A DNA stretch of 64,000 nucleotides from Trichomonas vaginalis G3 (GCF_026262505.1 NC_067207.1:8214082-8278081); one strand, 5' to 3'; positions 1 through 8,091 are shown, counted from the first letter of the stretch. A program made the numbers and translations. The notes: generated by a model not told the origin, from the letters alone.

Positions 1-2213
1 CTGATGTTGGAGTCTTTTGTATGTCGGCAAACATTTTTCGATATTCTTCTACTATGTCAGCCGAATTTTTTTTAGACTCTTGGAAAGATTCCATATTCAC
101 CTCATACTCTTGTTGAGGGTCAAGATTTTTCGGCTGTTCCAAATCTTCATCTAGTTCTGTGAGGTTAGTTTCCAAAGGAGGGACTTGTTCGTTTCCTTCA
201 GGCTCTTCTAGCTGTTGTTGCTGAACTATTTCTTCCATGTCTGGTTGTATCTGAACTTCTTCCTGTTGAGTTTCTTGTACTCATCTGCTGGCATTTCATA
301 TATTCCGAGACCGTTTTTAAAAAGTTCCCTATCTAAGTCATCCGGACTCATAAACCTTTCTTCTTTCGTTCCGTCTCTATTTTTTACGCGTTTCATGAAG
401 AGAGTTGAATTGTCATTTAGCTCTGACACCAAATATCTCGGAGTAAATTCGTTCATGTCATTTGGATGATATGCTATTAAATCATATCCCTTAGCGAGCT
501 TGTATTTTCCAGGTTTGAAATTATATCCCATTTGGTGCTGAACCATAAAGCTAAATAGGTTCGGGTCTGTATTTCCTTCCTTGAACTTTCTAATAGCTTC
601 TTTATATCTGTCACTAAAGTCAAGAGTATCTGGGTAACCATATTCTTCCTTAAGCATTTTTAAGAAATCTTGGTTTCCTTGTTCTCTACTTCTTTTATGT
701 CCTTGCTCTGTTTGTGGTTGTTGTGCTGGTTGTGGAGGTGGTTGTTGTGCAGGGTTTTGAACTGTTGGTTGCTGTGCTGGTTGTGGAGGTGGTTGTTGTG
801 CAGGGTTTTGAACTGTTGGTTGCTGTGCTGGTTGTGGAGGTGGTTGTTGTGCTGGTTGTTGTTGTTGTTGTGGTGCTGGATTTTGAACTGTTGGTTGTTG
901 TGTTGGTTTTGGTGCATGCCTGTGTCTGTGTCCATGTGACGATGTAAATGTTTTAGGTAGTCCTGGTGCAGGTGCTTCTCTTGGAGGGTTTGGTGGTATA
1001 TAAGTTCCACTAGCTAGTATATAAGTTCCACCAGCTGGTATATAAGTTCCACCAGCTGGCACATATGTTCCATCTGCAGCATAATGTCCTACCTGACTTT
1101 TCGTTCTTAAGAAAGCATTTACTAGGTCTCTTTTGGTCTGTTGTAACTCTTTTTCTTGACTTTCCACAACAGCTGTTCTAACGGCGTCATGGGCACTTTG
1201 AACTGCCTGTCTCGTTGCTGCATCTGTTATTTTCGTCATATTTTGTGCTACTTCTTTTAACTCTTTGTCGAAACCTTCAGACTTCAGTTTCTTTCCAGAT
1301 GAGAAGTCGTTCACTAGTTTCACCTTACTATGAAGAGCTTCGAAGGCGTTCTTAAAGTCAGCATTCGTTAAAGCTTCATTTGAACTGTCTTCATCCGCTT
1401 GTATTTTTGTCCTTATTGACCCTATAAGTTGGGCTGCTTTAGCGTTGGCTTGGGCGTCTAACCAGTCATTATTAGCTTTTATATATTCTGCGCTTTTCAT
1501 TGCCTTTTGCATGGCTGCGTCGTTATTTTTACTTTCTTGTGCTAAGTTTTCATACTGTACGGTTTGGTTTTGCAACTGTAAAAGTTTTTCTGCCTTTACA
1601 TTTGCTTCAACTTTTTTTTATACTCATCGCTATCCATATATGTCTTCAGGGCTTTTTGTTTTATTTCTTCATCTTTCAGTACTTTATATTGAGTAGTATG
1701 GTTTTTCAAATTTATAACATCTTGTTCCATTTTTGCTACTTCTGCTGCTTTTTCTGACACTTTTTTCGCATATTCCTCTGTACTTAGTTCTTTCAGTTGT
1801 TCTTCTTTCTTCTTTTTCTCTACGTTTAACTCATTGAGTTTCTTTGTGTGTCTGTCATATTCTAGTTTCTTTTCGTTTTCACTTATTTGTTTCTGTATGT
1901 CTATGTTTGACTTTTTGACATCTGTTATTTGATTTTTGAGTGAACTCAAATTCATTTGACTTTGAGGGTTATAAGCTGTTCCGTCTGCAGCTCCACCATA
2001 GCCTGCCATTTTCGCTAAAAGTGCCGCTCTTAAACCTCCACTCTGTGCACCAATAACTCGGTTTAAAAGCATAGGGTTGCTTGACATTTGTTGCAACATA
2101 GTGGGGTCATTCAGCATTTGTTGTTGCAACTGTTGTTGTGGTGTCAGTTTTACTATTGGATGTTTCAATGCTCCCTTCCTCTTACGTATATTCTTACGTA
2201 GCTTACGTGGCAT
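1..2213 (-). pseudogene. Maverick long structural-type protein locus, partial (copy A0)
   Basis: Open pieces at 226-1575 and 1596-2213 encode the very basic N-terminus (PRKLRKNIRKRKG), a Q-rich and coiled-coil-like section, four GGTYIPA-type repeats and a P/Q-rich region with three 17-residue repeats. The left part lies outside the window. No enzyme motif is visible. The call of a virion or scaffold protein is an inference from its place beside capsid-like genes in the full copies. The locus is broken, with a small number of breaks. Confidence 0.5.
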
Positions 2214-2216
2214 TTT

Positions 2217-2222
2217 AAGTGA
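2217..2222 (-). promoter_or_regulatory. Trichomonad-type initiator (TCACTT) before the Maverick long gene
   Basis: On the minus strand TCACTT lies just upstream of the ATG at 2213. It matches the start of the T. vaginalis initiator consensus TCAYTW, which is normally within about 20 nt of the start codon. The same arrangement is at 17171-17176, 19137-19142 and 47427-47432. Confidence 0.45.
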
Positions 2223-2397
2223 AGTTAAAAAGCGGTTTTATACTAAACATCTTCGGGGCTAGAGGGCGCAACGCGCCTGGAAGCCCCACTACCTTTTTTT
2301 TTTCAAGTAGATGTGATTTGATTCTGTACAACTAAATATTAATATATTTAAAACATTGTAGAATTAAAATTTTTGACGATATCAATTTATAAAAAAA

Positions 2398-5205
2398 ATG
2401 CAAGCGAATCCTTTTAATAAAGCTAAGATACGATTTGCTTCACTTTGTCCACCTAGTAAAGTGTTCAACACAGGGAGCATGGACTGGGAAGCATGTGGGC
2501 TACTTGCATTAGCCGGTAAAGGCACAATTTATCTCTATAAAACTACTAAAAATGATATTTCTTTCTTATGATCCATTGAAATTCTAAATTCTAACATAAC
2601 TTGCCTTAAATTCCACTATGAGCTACCTTATCTTGCAATTTCAGACGATTGCGGAAGAGTTTTGTTATGGGATTGTGAATCAGGTCTTACACTCGGAATC
2701 ACTCGTCAAGTATCTGAAGCTCAGTATGTATCGGAGCTTCAATGGTCCCGTAAAATCGTTTTAGGCTTTGCAGAACCAAATACAATTTATAGTATCGATT
2801 TTTGGCCGTATGAAGCTGAAGATCAAGCGAAAAACTCACGAATACTTTGGAAGATAGATGTTCCTGGTACATATACAAGGATGGCTGTTAATAGTTCAGA
2901 TATATTCACTGCAATTCTATATTCTAATGGTCCATCCTTTACAATTATCACGTCAAAGAATGCCAAGCAGGCTCCAACATCTCAATCTCAATCCCATACT
3001 TTAGATAAATCAGAAAAAATCGTAGAAATTCAACATCATCCCCATATTAGTAATATTTTATTAATTATGCTTGAAGGAAAAATACTTACGTTTAACATAG
3101 CGACCAAATCTGGCCGAAATCTTGTAATCGATGAATCATCCCAATCATCTTTCCATAAACTGCTTCCTTCTTTAACAAATGACAACGAAATTACAGTTTA
3201 TGGTCAAGACTCGTCACTCAGTATCTATATCTGTAACGAAGACTACATTTTTACAAAATCAGGAACAATAAAATTGAAAAGAGAGCTGTTTGACTTAAAA
3301 TCGAAGTATTTACCACTATCCGCTGCATGTAACCGTGCACTTCCCGAGCGATACATCGCGTTCTCTCCATCAAATGGCTTAGTTATGTTTGCCATAAAAG
3401 ATGATATACCTTACGTCATCGCGCAGTCTCAAATTATACCACAGATACCAACCTGTTACGATTTCTACGACGGAATCCTTGCTTTCGGCACTCCAACCGG
3501 AAAGATAATTTTCGCAGACGTTTCAGAAGGGAAATACACACAGAACTACCTTGCATCCAGCACATCCATTGAAAAGATCAAGTTCCTTACCAAAGATGTC
3601 CTTCTGTGGTACTCAAAAACCGAGTGTGGATCAATAAATCTTCCCAAGCGCCAAGTTATTCCAATCCACACTCGCCTTGGCCCTGCCACAGACCTAATAT
3701 GTTCAGAGGAGCTCGGCGTTTTCGTCCACGGCAAATACGACCTTGGTATTTTTTATGATGTCAAACAAAAGCCGATGACTCTTCAAACATCCATCACCGC
3801 TGTTGCAGTCCAAGTATCCAGAATACCAGCAACATGTTTCCAAGGCGATACTCCCAATTTCGCCGTATTATTATCTACCGGAGAAATCCAAGTCTACACA
3901 TACAAGAACGGCATAGCACAGATGCCTGTTCTGAGGCTGCGTAACTCACGGGAGAACTCCAGGACAACTTGTCTTGCTTGGAAAGGCGATTGCATCATAA
4001 CTGCTGACACAGACGGCGTAATTATGTTTTACGACTTTGCTTTCGGTACATCGAAGCAAACATACTCTCCTTTCATCGACATAGACAGGATAGAGTTCGA
4101 GAGATCATCCAGCGGATTGTACGTACACGCGAGAGACGGAAAATTTGGTTTTTCACTTGAAAAAGTGGAAAGTTGTCCTTTTTCTGTTTCCTCATTCGCT
4201 GTAACAGGAAATGGACTCGTCCTCGTCTCCCCGCTCAATGACGAAGCCGTGAAATTCGTTATTGCAAGAGACTGGAGATCTGTAAAAAGAATCACTTCAC
4301 CTGCCCTCTTAAAACCGCTAAAAACCGCCCAGCAACGGTTAGAGCTTATGGGTGAGCAATTATTAACGAATCCTACTACAGGAACATGGTCAGAAGCACT
4401 TCAAATAGCTGAGATAGCTAATGACCATGGATTTCCAACTGATTCCATTATTTGGAAGTGTGTTTCACGTAGTTTGGGAGGTCCGAGGTTGCAAGCACGG
4501 CATTCCATGTTTGGAGGGAAAGAAGAAGTTGTTTCCGCGTTGAGGATTCAATCTTCTCTGTTTTCTCCTGCAGATACTCCGATTTCTGCCATTTTCAACT
4601 TGTTGTTCAAGTTCAGAATGGGTGATAGAAGAGGAGCTGTCGAAGTTTTCAAGAGTCTCTCCAACAAAAGCGAGTTCACAATAGTGGCAAGCATTTGTTC
4701 GGCGTTGCTTCTCGGTTACGAAGATAAAATTTTGCCACAAAACGTGACAGAATTTTTGATAACAACCGCTGTTCCACTTTTTGCACAGCACAGATTTATA
4801 GAAGGCTGTATATTGATGCATTTAGCTGGCGCTAATCTTTCTGCCGCAAGATATCTTCAGGACAACGGAAGATGGGAAGATTCTGTCGAAGTCTGCAAAT
4901 TGGAAGAGTTTTCGAATGAGTCGAAGAGTTTGTTGAGAAGAGCCGCCCACCACTTCTTGGATACTGGAAATGCAATGAACGCTTTGTTGCTGTTCATATC
5001 AATAAGAGATTTCCATCCTGCTTTGGCAATTTTGATGCAGATAAAATACAAAGCTCTCGCGTTTCATTTGATGATGTTCTTGGATAGGGCTGATGTAATT
5101 AAGCCGTACGACGAAGACACTTCGAGATACGCAACACAGTTTGCGGATTTGGATACTTTGAGACAGGATATAATTGTCAAATATGACAAAATAATTAAGA
5201 AATAA
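2398..5205 (+). CDS. VPS16: VPS16, HOPS/CORVET tethering-complex subunit, with an in-frame TGA
   Basis: VPS16 is a core subunit of the class C Vps (HOPS/CORVET) complexes that tether late endosomes and lysosome-like vacuoles before SNARE fusion. The frame from ATG 2398 runs to TAA 5205, about 935 codons, within the usual VPS16 size range. The first half (to about residue 500) has the beta-strand and GD/WD-like pattern of the Vps16 N-terminal propeller. Residues from about 590 to the end are helical and match the Vps16 C-terminal region (MGDRRGAVEVFKSLSNKSEF, DFHPALAILMQIKYKALAFH). Codon 58 is TGA (2569-2571), with propeller-like coding sequence on both sides. The same TGA is in copy B, so it is not a random error in one copy. 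The longest unbroken frame starts at Met 2662 and would lack the first propeller blade. No intron signal is visible across the stop. The allele may be inactive or N-terminally truncated. Confidence 0.8.
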
Positions 5206-5627
5206 TTTTATTTGTATATTTTATTTTCTTTATTTATAAAAAAAAGTCGAAAAAAAATGAAATTGTTTATATCGCATTTTCAATGATCTTTCAAGCCAGT
5301 TGTCAGATAGAAAAAAATTACGCATTTAACAAAGTTAAAGGGGAAAAGCATCCTGAAATTACGAAACATTTTAAAAAAAAATAAAAAAAAAATAAAGTGG
5401 GAAAGTCTGGAAATGATATGCTATGTATTGTAATTTTCAAAACTCAGCTTTCTAATGGAGCTATCACTTGTTACGTAAACTATATATATCGAATCAAAAG
5501 TTTGCCATGTTGTAATTTGATTTACAAGACATGATTTAATTAAAAAATAAAGGGTTTAAAATATAAAATAAAATATTTATCAAAGAAAAAAAGTTAAACT
5601 AAAAAATATATCAAAATAAATATTATA
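5206..5627. other. AT-rich 3' flank of VPS16, no gene seen
   Basis: About 420 bp of A/T-rich sequence with long A runs lies between the VPS16 stop and the end of a convergent surface-protein remnant. I see no convincing coding frame, RNA gene or repeat here. Confidence 0.6.
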
Positions 5628-5806
5628 TTAATATAAAGAGGTAGCAGTTTGACCAGCTGGATCTGTGATAGAAACTGTAATTTTAACCGTTGAGTCTTCA
5701 GAAATCTTTGAAGGAGCTGCAATTTGGAAAATTGTTTTCACTTTAGGAGAATATAATTTTCTCTTAAAATATACAAAAATAGTAATATCAATACATGTGT
5801 ATAATA
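5628..5806 (-). pseudogene. C-terminal remnant of a surface/adhesin-like protein
   Basis: Read on the minus strand, the frame ends with TAA at 5628-5630 and encodes KVKTIFQIAAPSKISED then STVKITVSITDPAGQTATSLY. That is the strand-rich pattern of an Ig-like or bacterial-type extracellular repeat. It stays open up to the mariner edge at 5807, so only the 3' end of a gene is present. It is convergent with VPS16. Unlike the surface gene beyond the mariner it has no membrane anchor at its end. The family assignment is an inference from composition. Confidence 0.4.
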
Positions 5807-5808
5807 TA

Positions 5809-5836
5809 TAGGGTGTCCAAAGGTGCGTTTAGCACA
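5809..5836 (+). repeat. Mariner left terminal inverted repeat, 28 bp
   Basis: It starts TAGGGTGTCCAAAGGTG and ends GTTTAGCACA. It pairs with 8064-8091, with a single C/T difference at position 18. Confidence 0.92.
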
Positions 5837-6015
5837 GCGCTCTATATGAGACTATTAAAGGAGATATATGCTGATTATAAATATATAATAAAAAATATGA
5901 ATATATGTATATGATGAGTATGTTGTATTTTGGCGCCATGCCGGGATATAAAATGAATTTTGAGACAAGAGGCGGTTTCGCGGGAAATTTTGGCGGGATT
6001 TTTTTCATTTTTTTA

Positions 6016-6572
6016 ATGAATCATAAAGAAAACATCCTCGCTCTTGCAAAAAATGCAAAGACTGTAAAAAAATCTACGAGACATTGGTAAAATGCTTCGG
6101 TATGGATGCTCCTAGCTATTCCACTGTAACGTATCATGTTAGGATGTATCACTTCATGAACAAAAAGGCGCCCATCATAAAAATTGACAAAAAATCGCCG
6201 GATCAAAGAAAAATCAAAGCAATTCTTCAAGCGCTAGATGAAGACCCAAGAGCATCACTTAGAAGGATAGAGGAGATGACAAAGATACCACGTACAACAG
6301 TCAGTTATTATCTGCACAATTATTTGAACTACAAACTAGCGTATACACGTTGGGTTCCGCACAACCTTAATTCAGTTCAAAAAAAATCTAGAGTCCAATC
6401 TTCGAAAGAGCTCCTCTCTATATTGGGTGCGTATCAATCCAAGAAGTTTCGCTTTTTAGTAACAGGGGACGAGTCTTGGTTTCAATATGCAACAGAAGCC
6501 AAAATCATATGGATCCCGAAGGATGAAAATGTTGTAAACGAAAACGATAAAAACGGTTTGACAGTAAAGTGA
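6016..6572 (+). pseudogene. Mariner transposase, N-terminal piece (copy A)
   Basis: This piece encodes the DNA-binding half and the first catalytic motif of a DD34D transposase, which cuts and pastes the element at TA sites. The likely start is Met 6016 (MNHKENILALAKNAKTV). A run of seven A at 6066-6072 puts the frame off by one base, and an open frame resumes from 6084 with CFGMDAPSYSTVTYHV. Two helix-turn-helix regions can be inferred: the N-terminus and SLRRIEEMTKIPRTTVSYYL. The first catalytic Asp is in VTGDESWFQ. After VVNEN the frame enters the hairpin array and stops at TGA 6570-6572, adding the foreign tail DKNGLTVK. Confidence 0.85.
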
Positions 6573-6580
6573 CACTTTAC
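6564..6580. repeat. Short palindrome GTAAAGTG-A-CACTTTAC at the array's left end
   Basis: Eight-base arms around one A. The TGA that ends the first transposase piece is inside it. It is too short to match the other hairpins and may belong to the end structure of the array. Confidence 0.6.
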
Positions 6581-6621
6581 ATGGCAAAAAATAGAGCCTT
6601 ACTTTTGAGATACTTGAGATT

Positions 6622-6678
6622 GAAACTGAATCTTATGAGGCGGTGATCTTGAATCACTACCTCATAAGGTTCAGTTTC
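6622..6678. repeat. Hairpin 1
   Basis: Arms 6622-6647 and 6653-6678 (26 bp), loop CTTGA. The left arm begins GAAACTGAATCTTATGAGG. There are three arm differences, all transitions. Confidence 0.88.
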
Positions 6679-6739
6679 ATATAAAATTTGTTGCAATTTG
6701 TTATTCTTTTGCAATCATTTCTTATAAGATTTTACATCT

Positions 6740-6810
6740 TTTAGCGGGGAATGTTTGTTATCATGTATATATTATAAATATCTACACGATAACGAACATT
6801 CCTCGCTAAA
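6740..6810. repeat. Hairpin 2
   Basis: Arms 6740-6772 and 6778-6810 (33 bp), loop TATAA. The left arm begins TTTAGCGGGGAATG. There are four arm differences, three of them transitions. In copy B this hairpin has one further base change in an arm. Confidence 0.88.
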
Positions 6811-6813
6811 TTG

Positions 6814-6861
6814 CTGAGAAACTTTGAGGAAATGTCGAACAATTTCCTCAAAGTTTCTCAG
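6814..6861. repeat. Hairpin 3
   Basis: Arms 6814-6833 and 6842-6861 are perfect over 20 bp (CTGAGAAACTTTGAGGAAAT), with an 8-nt loop. Confidence 0.9.
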
Positions 6862-6874
6862 ATTTATATAGATC

Positions 6875-6925
6875 ACTAGAGTCCCCTAGGCACTGATTCT
6901 GGTTCAGTACCTAGGAGGCTCTAGT
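6875..6925. repeat. Hairpin 4
   Basis: Arms 6875-6896 and 6904-6925 (22 bp) have three transition differences and a 7-nt loop. The apical stem is ACTGA/TCAGT, shared with hairpins 5 and 11. A minor AGTTC/GAACT palindrome follows at 6922-6938. Confidence 0.85.
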
Positions 6926-6964
6926 TCTTTAACGAACTGATAAAATGTTTTTAAATTTTTGGAT

Positions 6965-7015
6965 ATTGCTACCTGTGAAGCACTGACTTCAAGTCAGTAC
7001 CTCACAGGTAGCAAT
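6965..7015. repeat. Hairpin 5
   Basis: Arms 6965-6988 and 6992-7015 (24 bp; base ATTGCTACCTGTGA) have two transition differences and a very tight 3-nt loop. Confidence 0.9.
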
Positions 7016-7026
7016 TACATTGAAAG

Positions 7027-7078
7027 ATGGGAGAAACTTTGTCCGAATGTTAAACTATTCGGACAAAGTTTCTCCCAT
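7027..7078. repeat. Hairpin 6 (same sequence as hairpin 10)
   Basis: Arms 7027-7048 and 7057-7078 are perfect over 22 bp (GGGAGAAACTTTGTCCGAAT inside the arm), loop GTTAAACT. Arms and loop are identical to hairpin 10. Copy B lacks one arm base here. Confidence 0.92.
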
Positions 7079-7082
7079 TTGT

Positions 7083-7147
7083 AGTGGAGATGGAAGGCTT
7101 TGAGGTATATTGTATTAATATATACCCCAAAGCCTTCCATCTCCACT
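7083..7147. repeat. Hairpin 7
   Basis: Arms 7083-7110 and 7120-7147 (28 bp; base AGTGGAGATGGAAGGCTTTG) have one transition difference and a 9-nt loop. Confidence 0.9.
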
Positions 7148-7148
7148 T

Positions 7149-7206
7149 GAAAGTGTCCAAACTTTGGGTTAATAGTTTGCAATTAACCCAAAGTTTGGAC
7201 ACTTTC
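7149..7206. repeat. Hairpin 8
   Basis: Arms 7149-7173 and 7182-7206 are perfect over 25 bp (GAAAGTGTCCAAACTTTGGG at the base), loop AGTTTGCA. Only one base separates it from each neighbour. Confidence 0.92.
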
Positions 7207-7207
7207 T

Positions 7208-7272
7208 AGAAGGAATTGGAGGGTAAGAGATATACATTCATATGGTATATCTCTTACCCTCCAATTCCTTCT
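7208..7272. repeat. Hairpin 9
   Basis: Arms 7208-7235 and 7245-7272 are perfect over 28 bp, 9-nt loop. The base AGAAGGAATTGGAGG is shared with hairpin 11, while the apical half differs from hairpin 11 in both arms together. Confidence 0.92.
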
Positions 7273-7273
7273 T

Positions 7274-7331
7274 AAAATGGGAGAAACTTTGTCCGAATGT
7301 TAAACTATTCGGACAAAGTTTCTCCCATTTT
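7274..7331. repeat. Hairpin 10
   Basis: Arms 7274-7298 and 7307-7331 are perfect over 25 bp, loop GTTAAACT. The complementarity runs on into the neighbouring hairpin arms, giving a continuous 38-bp palindrome (7261-7298 with 7307-7344). Confidence 0.92.
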
Positions 7332-7398
7332 AAGAAGGAATTGGAGGCTATGAGATACTGATGAAATGTCAGTAACTCATGGCTTCCAATTCCTTCCT
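7332..7398. repeat. Hairpin 11
   Basis: Arms 7332-7362 and 7368-7398 (31 bp), loop GAAAT, five arm differences of which four are transitions. It is a diverged relative of hairpin 9. Confidence 0.88.
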
Positions 7399-7407
7399 AA
7401 AACTCAT

Positions 7408-7457
7408 AAAAGTGGACATTACATGCATATAAAATTTGACATGTAAAGTCCACTTTT
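7408..7457. repeat. Hairpin 12
   Basis: Arms 7408-7425 and 7440-7457 (18 bp; AAAAGTGGAC at the base) have one A/T difference and a 14-nt loop. Part of its sequence also resembles the left end of the array. Confidence 0.82.
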
Positions 7458-7464
7458 TGCGAGC

Positions 7465-7489
7465 GGGGATTTGACTCCGTCAAATCCCC
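7465..7489. repeat. Hairpin 13
   Basis: GGGGATTTGAC, TCC loop, GTCAAATCCCC: 11 perfect bp at the right end of the array. Half of it is part of the TIR-like end. Confidence 0.85.
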
Positions 7490-7494
7490 TTTTT

Positions 7495-8011
7495 CGTTTA
7501 CGAGAAAAATCCGCAAACATTCCCGAAGAAAAAAATTGACACACCAATGATGATGTTGTCGGTTTTTTGGGGCGTAAATGACATCATCGCAATTGATATT
7601 CTTCAAAAACCTAATACGATGAATGCTCAGTATCTAATTGACAATGTTCTTACTCAAATTATCAATTCTGATGAGTTTGAGAAATCCAAACAACAAAAAC
7701 AAAAGTTTGCAATTCATTTTGATAATTCAAGAGTTCACAAAAGTCATAAGGTAATGAATTACTTGGTGGAAAACAATGTCAAAGTTGTTCCAAACCCAAT
7801 TTATTCACCTGATATTGCACCCTCTGACTTTTATTTATTCGGCACGCTAAAAAAGAGAGCTGAAGGACGCGAATTCGCGAGTCCAGATGATCTTGAAAAT
7901 TTTGTAAGAGAGCAATTTGAGCAATTTTCTCATGATGATTTAAAGCGTGTCTTTCAAGCCTGGATCGATCGCTGCGAACGCGTGATTGAATCCAATGGTG
8001 ATTATATTTAA
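7495..8011 (+). pseudogene. Mariner transposase, C-terminal catalytic piece (copy A)
   Basis: The frame resumes after the array with VYEKNPQTFPKKKIDTP and runs to TAA 8011. The second and third catalytic Asp are in HFDNSRVH and APSDFYLFG with 34 residues between them, the mariner DD34D signature. The first in-frame Met is 7547, but that is only the first Met after the insert, not a natural start. No breaks are seen within this piece. Confidence 0.88.
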
Positions 8012-8063
8012 ATAAACTTTATATATATGTAACTTGTTTATTTCTATTCGCAGTATTCAGGTT

Positions 8064-8091
8064 TGTGCTAAACACACCTTTGGACACCCTA
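8064..8091 (-). repeat. Mariner right terminal inverted repeat, 28 bp
   Basis: It ends GGACACCCTA and is followed by the TA duplication at 8092-8093. Confidence 0.92.

Larger units (their letters stand above)
1..2293 (-). mobile_element. Maverick/Polinton terminal piece, left partial unit
   Basis: This is the terminal part of a Maverick block and repeats the sequence found at about 14958-17246. It holds part of the long structural-protein locus and the GC-rich element end near 2255-2293. It is a fossil fragment cut by the window edge and looks broken, with a few breaks. Near-identity with the other copies suggests a young insertion. The family call rests on the neighbouring capsid-like genes in the complete copies. 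Confidence 0.6.
6547..7494. repeat. Array of 13 tandem hairpins inserted in the mariner transposase (copy A)
   Basis: A 948-bp block holds at least 13 consecutive inverted repeats, each about 25-71 nt. About two thirds of all bases lie in a paired arm. In the right half the hairpins are 0-11 nt apart. The block is flanked by CG at 6545-6546 and 7495-7496. Its ends are imperfect inverted copies of each other: AAAAACGGTTTGAC on the left, AAAAAGGGGATTTGAC read inward from the right, followed on both sides by a GTGxACxTTTACATG-like string. The mariner codons on both sides (VNEN and VYEKNPQ) become contiguous in frame if the block and one CG are left out, which supports a clean insertion. It has no coding frame of its own. 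It could be a cluster of small-RNA precursors or a compound MITE-like element. Confidence 0.85.
5809..8091 (+). mobile_element. Tc1/mariner (Tvmar-like) element carrying a hairpin-array insert, copy A
   Basis: The element begins TAGGGTGTCCAAAGGTG and ends with its inverted complement. It is flanked by TA at 5807-5808 and 8092-8093, the expected mariner target duplication. Length is 2283 bp; without the 948-bp insert and one CG it is about 1.33 kb, normal for a trichomonad mariner. The transposase is in two pieces (6016-6572 and 7495-8011) with all three catalytic aspartates present. The copy is non-autonomous because of the insert and a one-base shift in an A run. The equal TIRs and intact TA flanks suggest a young insertion. 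Confidence 0.9.

Noticed and set aside
670-947. Leu/Val/Trp-rich membrane-like ORFs opposite the P/Q repeats (also near 15628, 20415, 45884 and 49711)
   Set aside because: They are the antisense of the Gln/Pro-rich coding repeats; their hydrophobicity is a codon-complement effect.
2569-2571. TGA in VPS16 as a sense codon (recoding or variant genetic code)
   Set aside because: Trichomonads use the standard code, TGA is absent from the other long frames here, and no SECIS-like element was noticed.
2398-2661. Intron across the VPS16 stop
   Set aside because: No trichomonad 5' splice motif (GTAYGT) or branch/3' motif (ACTAACACACAG) is visible, and both sides are coding.
4465-4821. 118-aa antisense ORF in VPS16 and its counterparts at 31811 and 34721
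   Set aside because: Shadow frame of a well-supported coding region without any domain.
6547-7494. CRISPR array
   Set aside because: The units are palindromes of different sequence, not a constant direct repeat with unique spacers, and the context is eukaryotic.
6547-7494. tRNA or snoRNA cluster
   Set aside because: No cloverleaf, no A or B boxes, no C/D or H/ACA layout; the units are simple single stems.
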